Assembly: GCA_009667805.1 (NCBI GenBank)
Contig: CM019067.1
Coordinates: 246,113,721-246,177,720 of the forward strand
Direction of reading: 5' to 3'
Source: Leptobrachium leishanense
Taxonomy: Eukaryota; Chordata; Amphibia; Anura; Megophryidae
Length of the DNA: 64,000 nt
Shown: piece after piece, positions 62,362 through 64,000 of the stretch
How the letters are laid out: each line of letters opens with the position of its first letter
How positions within the stretch are numbered: position 1 is the first letter of the stretch
The notes under the pieces: generated by a model
The model's database searches: none
The model's input: only the letters and a program-made list of their open reading frames with translations
What the model was told of the DNA's origin: nothing
Position numbers and translations under genes: made by a program

Positions 62362-63289
62362 TTAACCCCTTAAAGGACCACTGACGTACAAAGTATATCC
62401 TGGGGAAAATTCCCCTTAAGGACCAATGACATACAATGTACGTCAGGGCTCAAAATTTCAAGTCCCAGGCTACTAGCCAGGCCTTAAGAGAGTTACTCAC
62501 CACCAGTTGCCCCACCTAACCCCTACCCTGCCCTTAACTCCGACCCTAAACACACACCCTTAAATTATCTTATGAAATTACACTGTTAAATGTTTTATTC
62601 AGAATAAAGTTACAAAAATAAATAATATTACCAATATTAACATAAAGCATTGTAACGTAGCATTGTAAGTGCTCAACTTTTAATAAACTTAGTGCATTTT
62701 TTTTCTTCACCGCAATCACTCCAGATACATGTATACCCAGACATCAGACCCTAGATACATGTATACACTGACTTCAGATCCTGTAAAGTGCTGCGGAAAC
62801 TGTTGGCGCTATAAATGATAATAATAATCAGATCCAAGATACATAAATACCCAGACATCAAACTCAAGATACATGTATATCCAGACATCAGACCCCCCAG
62901 ATACATGTATACCCAGATATCAGACCCCAGTGTGAGCAGAGCGAGGGATTGTTGACTCGTGGTGCTGCGTGGTAACAGGCAGGCAGGGTGCGGCCATAAG
63001 AGAACCACTAAGATGGGGCAGGCATGGGCGGCAGTCGTCTGGCGCGCCCTCTCTGATGTTATCAAAGGGGCCCGCCAGCCGATCAGCTGGTCGCCATCTT
63101 GGATTCTCCAGCTGGTGGCCGGGCCTAAAAAGAAACAGTTGCCGCCGGTATACGCAGCACAGGCAAAACAAAAGAATTTATCAAGCTGCCTGCAGGTGCA
63201 TTTTCACTCGCCCTCCCTTAATTTCCACTCGCCAAATGCTAGTAGGCGAGTGGAAATTTTGAGCCCTGATGTACGTCATGGTCCTTTAA
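62362..63289. mobile_element. piggyBac-like MITE, TTAA ends, split by a hAT element
   Basis: TTAACCCCTTAAAGGACCAC then TGACGTACA at the left, and TGTACGTCATGGTCCTTTAA at the right. The middle is occupied by the hAT element at 62444-63268. Confidence 0.7.
62444..63268. mobile_element. hAT element nested in a piggyBac-like MITE
   Basis: CAGGGCTCAAAATTTCAAG and, reversed, CAGGGCTCAAAATTTCCAC; ATGTACGT flanks both sides (62436-62443, 63269-63276). It contains a series of CAGACATCA/GATACATGTATACC repeats (62720-62935). No transposase. Confidence 0.92.
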
Positions 63290-64000
63290 CCCCCTCCTAC
63301 CTCCCTGGCAGGGGTCCCACATCGAACTGACTTTCTTGAAGTCAGCCTGACGGTTTTATGGGCATCGGCCGTCGAGATGACGTCATCACCGGGCACCCCC
63401 AGCACCTGCAGGGAACAGAGTGAAAGGGACGGGGGGCCTCCATTTAAGAAAGTGAAAGAAGCAGAGGGCTGTCATGCAGCGTGGCCATCTGCTGCAGAGG
63501 CCTCTCCCATCTTTGGCAAAAGAAACATTGATCTATATTAAGGGTGAGATGCCCTGTCAAATGTGCACTCGAGTTACCTGTCCTGTCTCACAGGAAGGGG
63601 GTGGGGGAATTAAATGACTGATTTAGCACTCTGAGGGCAGAGACTCCATTCAGCCCAGAACCTGAGTGCTAATCTCAGGTTCTGGGACCAGTAGGAACTA
63701 ACAATGCTCAATAGCGGAAGCACTGCGGTATCCTGACCCTTGTGGTCACAAGCCATAGCGCTGGCAGCAAGTCACATCCAGCAGGGCTCAGAGAGAGGCC
63801 ACCACTGGATTTAGGAGAGTTTTAGTAAAGGAAACTAAAGGGTTTAAATACGAGGGGTATGCAGACCATGGGCAGGAGGGGTTAACTATTCCATTTCCTC
63901 CTCGCCTGTCTTAACCCCTTCACGATGGGCATCGCTCATCAGGAGGGGTATGCCTCGTCACCAGATGCAGCCGCGGGCCTCTGATTTGGCCCACCCACGC
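63290..64000. other. Unassigned DNA at the right edge
   Basis: No exon or CpG island marking a HERPUD2 promoter was recognised. TTAACCCCTTCACGATGGGC at 63913 looks like the left end of another piggyBac-like MITE running out of the window. Confidence 0.4.

Overview
The window is vertebrate nuclear DNA, most likely from an anuran amphibian. It is AT-rich, intron-dominated and packed with DNA transposons, and it carries repeat tails that I recognise as typical of frog genomes (for example the 'gcgctatata' tail near 36.7 kb and the 'gggcagactagatgg' repeat near 30.27 kb). The species call is inference; no database search was possible.

The only protein-coding host gene I can support is HERPUD2 (homocysteine-responsive ER-resident ubiquitin-like domain member 2). 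It lies on the minus strand. Eight coding exons run from the start codon at 57259 down to the stop at 31612, all with GT-AG introns and compatible phases, giving an intact 403-residue protein. A probable non-coding part of the first coding exon extends to about 57495, just below a good splice acceptor, and contains a 31-codon upstream ORF. The promoter and any earlier non-coding exon are not identifiable and may lie beyond 64 kb. The 3' UTR runs left from 31611, probably to a polyadenylation signal near 30640.

Everything else is repeats and unrecognised intergenic or intronic DNA. Left of the gene (1-30 kb) there are hAT, Harbinger-like and piggyBac-like MITEs, a 44-55 bp-type satellite array, a foldback with telomere-like sequence in its loop, and a three-level nest at 10.7-14.9 kb: an LTR retrotransposon whose 3' LTR is split by a hAT element, which is itself split by a nearly intact Tc1 element. 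A related solo LTR in the opposite orientation (17.4-18.3 kb) and an internally deleted L1 (15.5-17.2 kb) sit next to it. Inside and upstream of HERPUD2 there are further nested hAT and piggyBac-like elements, a 10-copy perfect 25-bp minisatellite (54.6 kb), a 1-kb giant foldback (55.7-56.7 kb), a second Tc1-like element (59.2-60.7 kb) and a Helitron 3' end (61.5 kb). Many of these were delimited directly by target-site duplications visible in the sequence.

No tRNA, rRNA, CRISPR array or bacterial-type operon was found. I found no new biological system; the points most worth checking are the HERPUD2 uORF exon, the triple nest, the foldback with a flipped segment, and the satellite family shared between loci.
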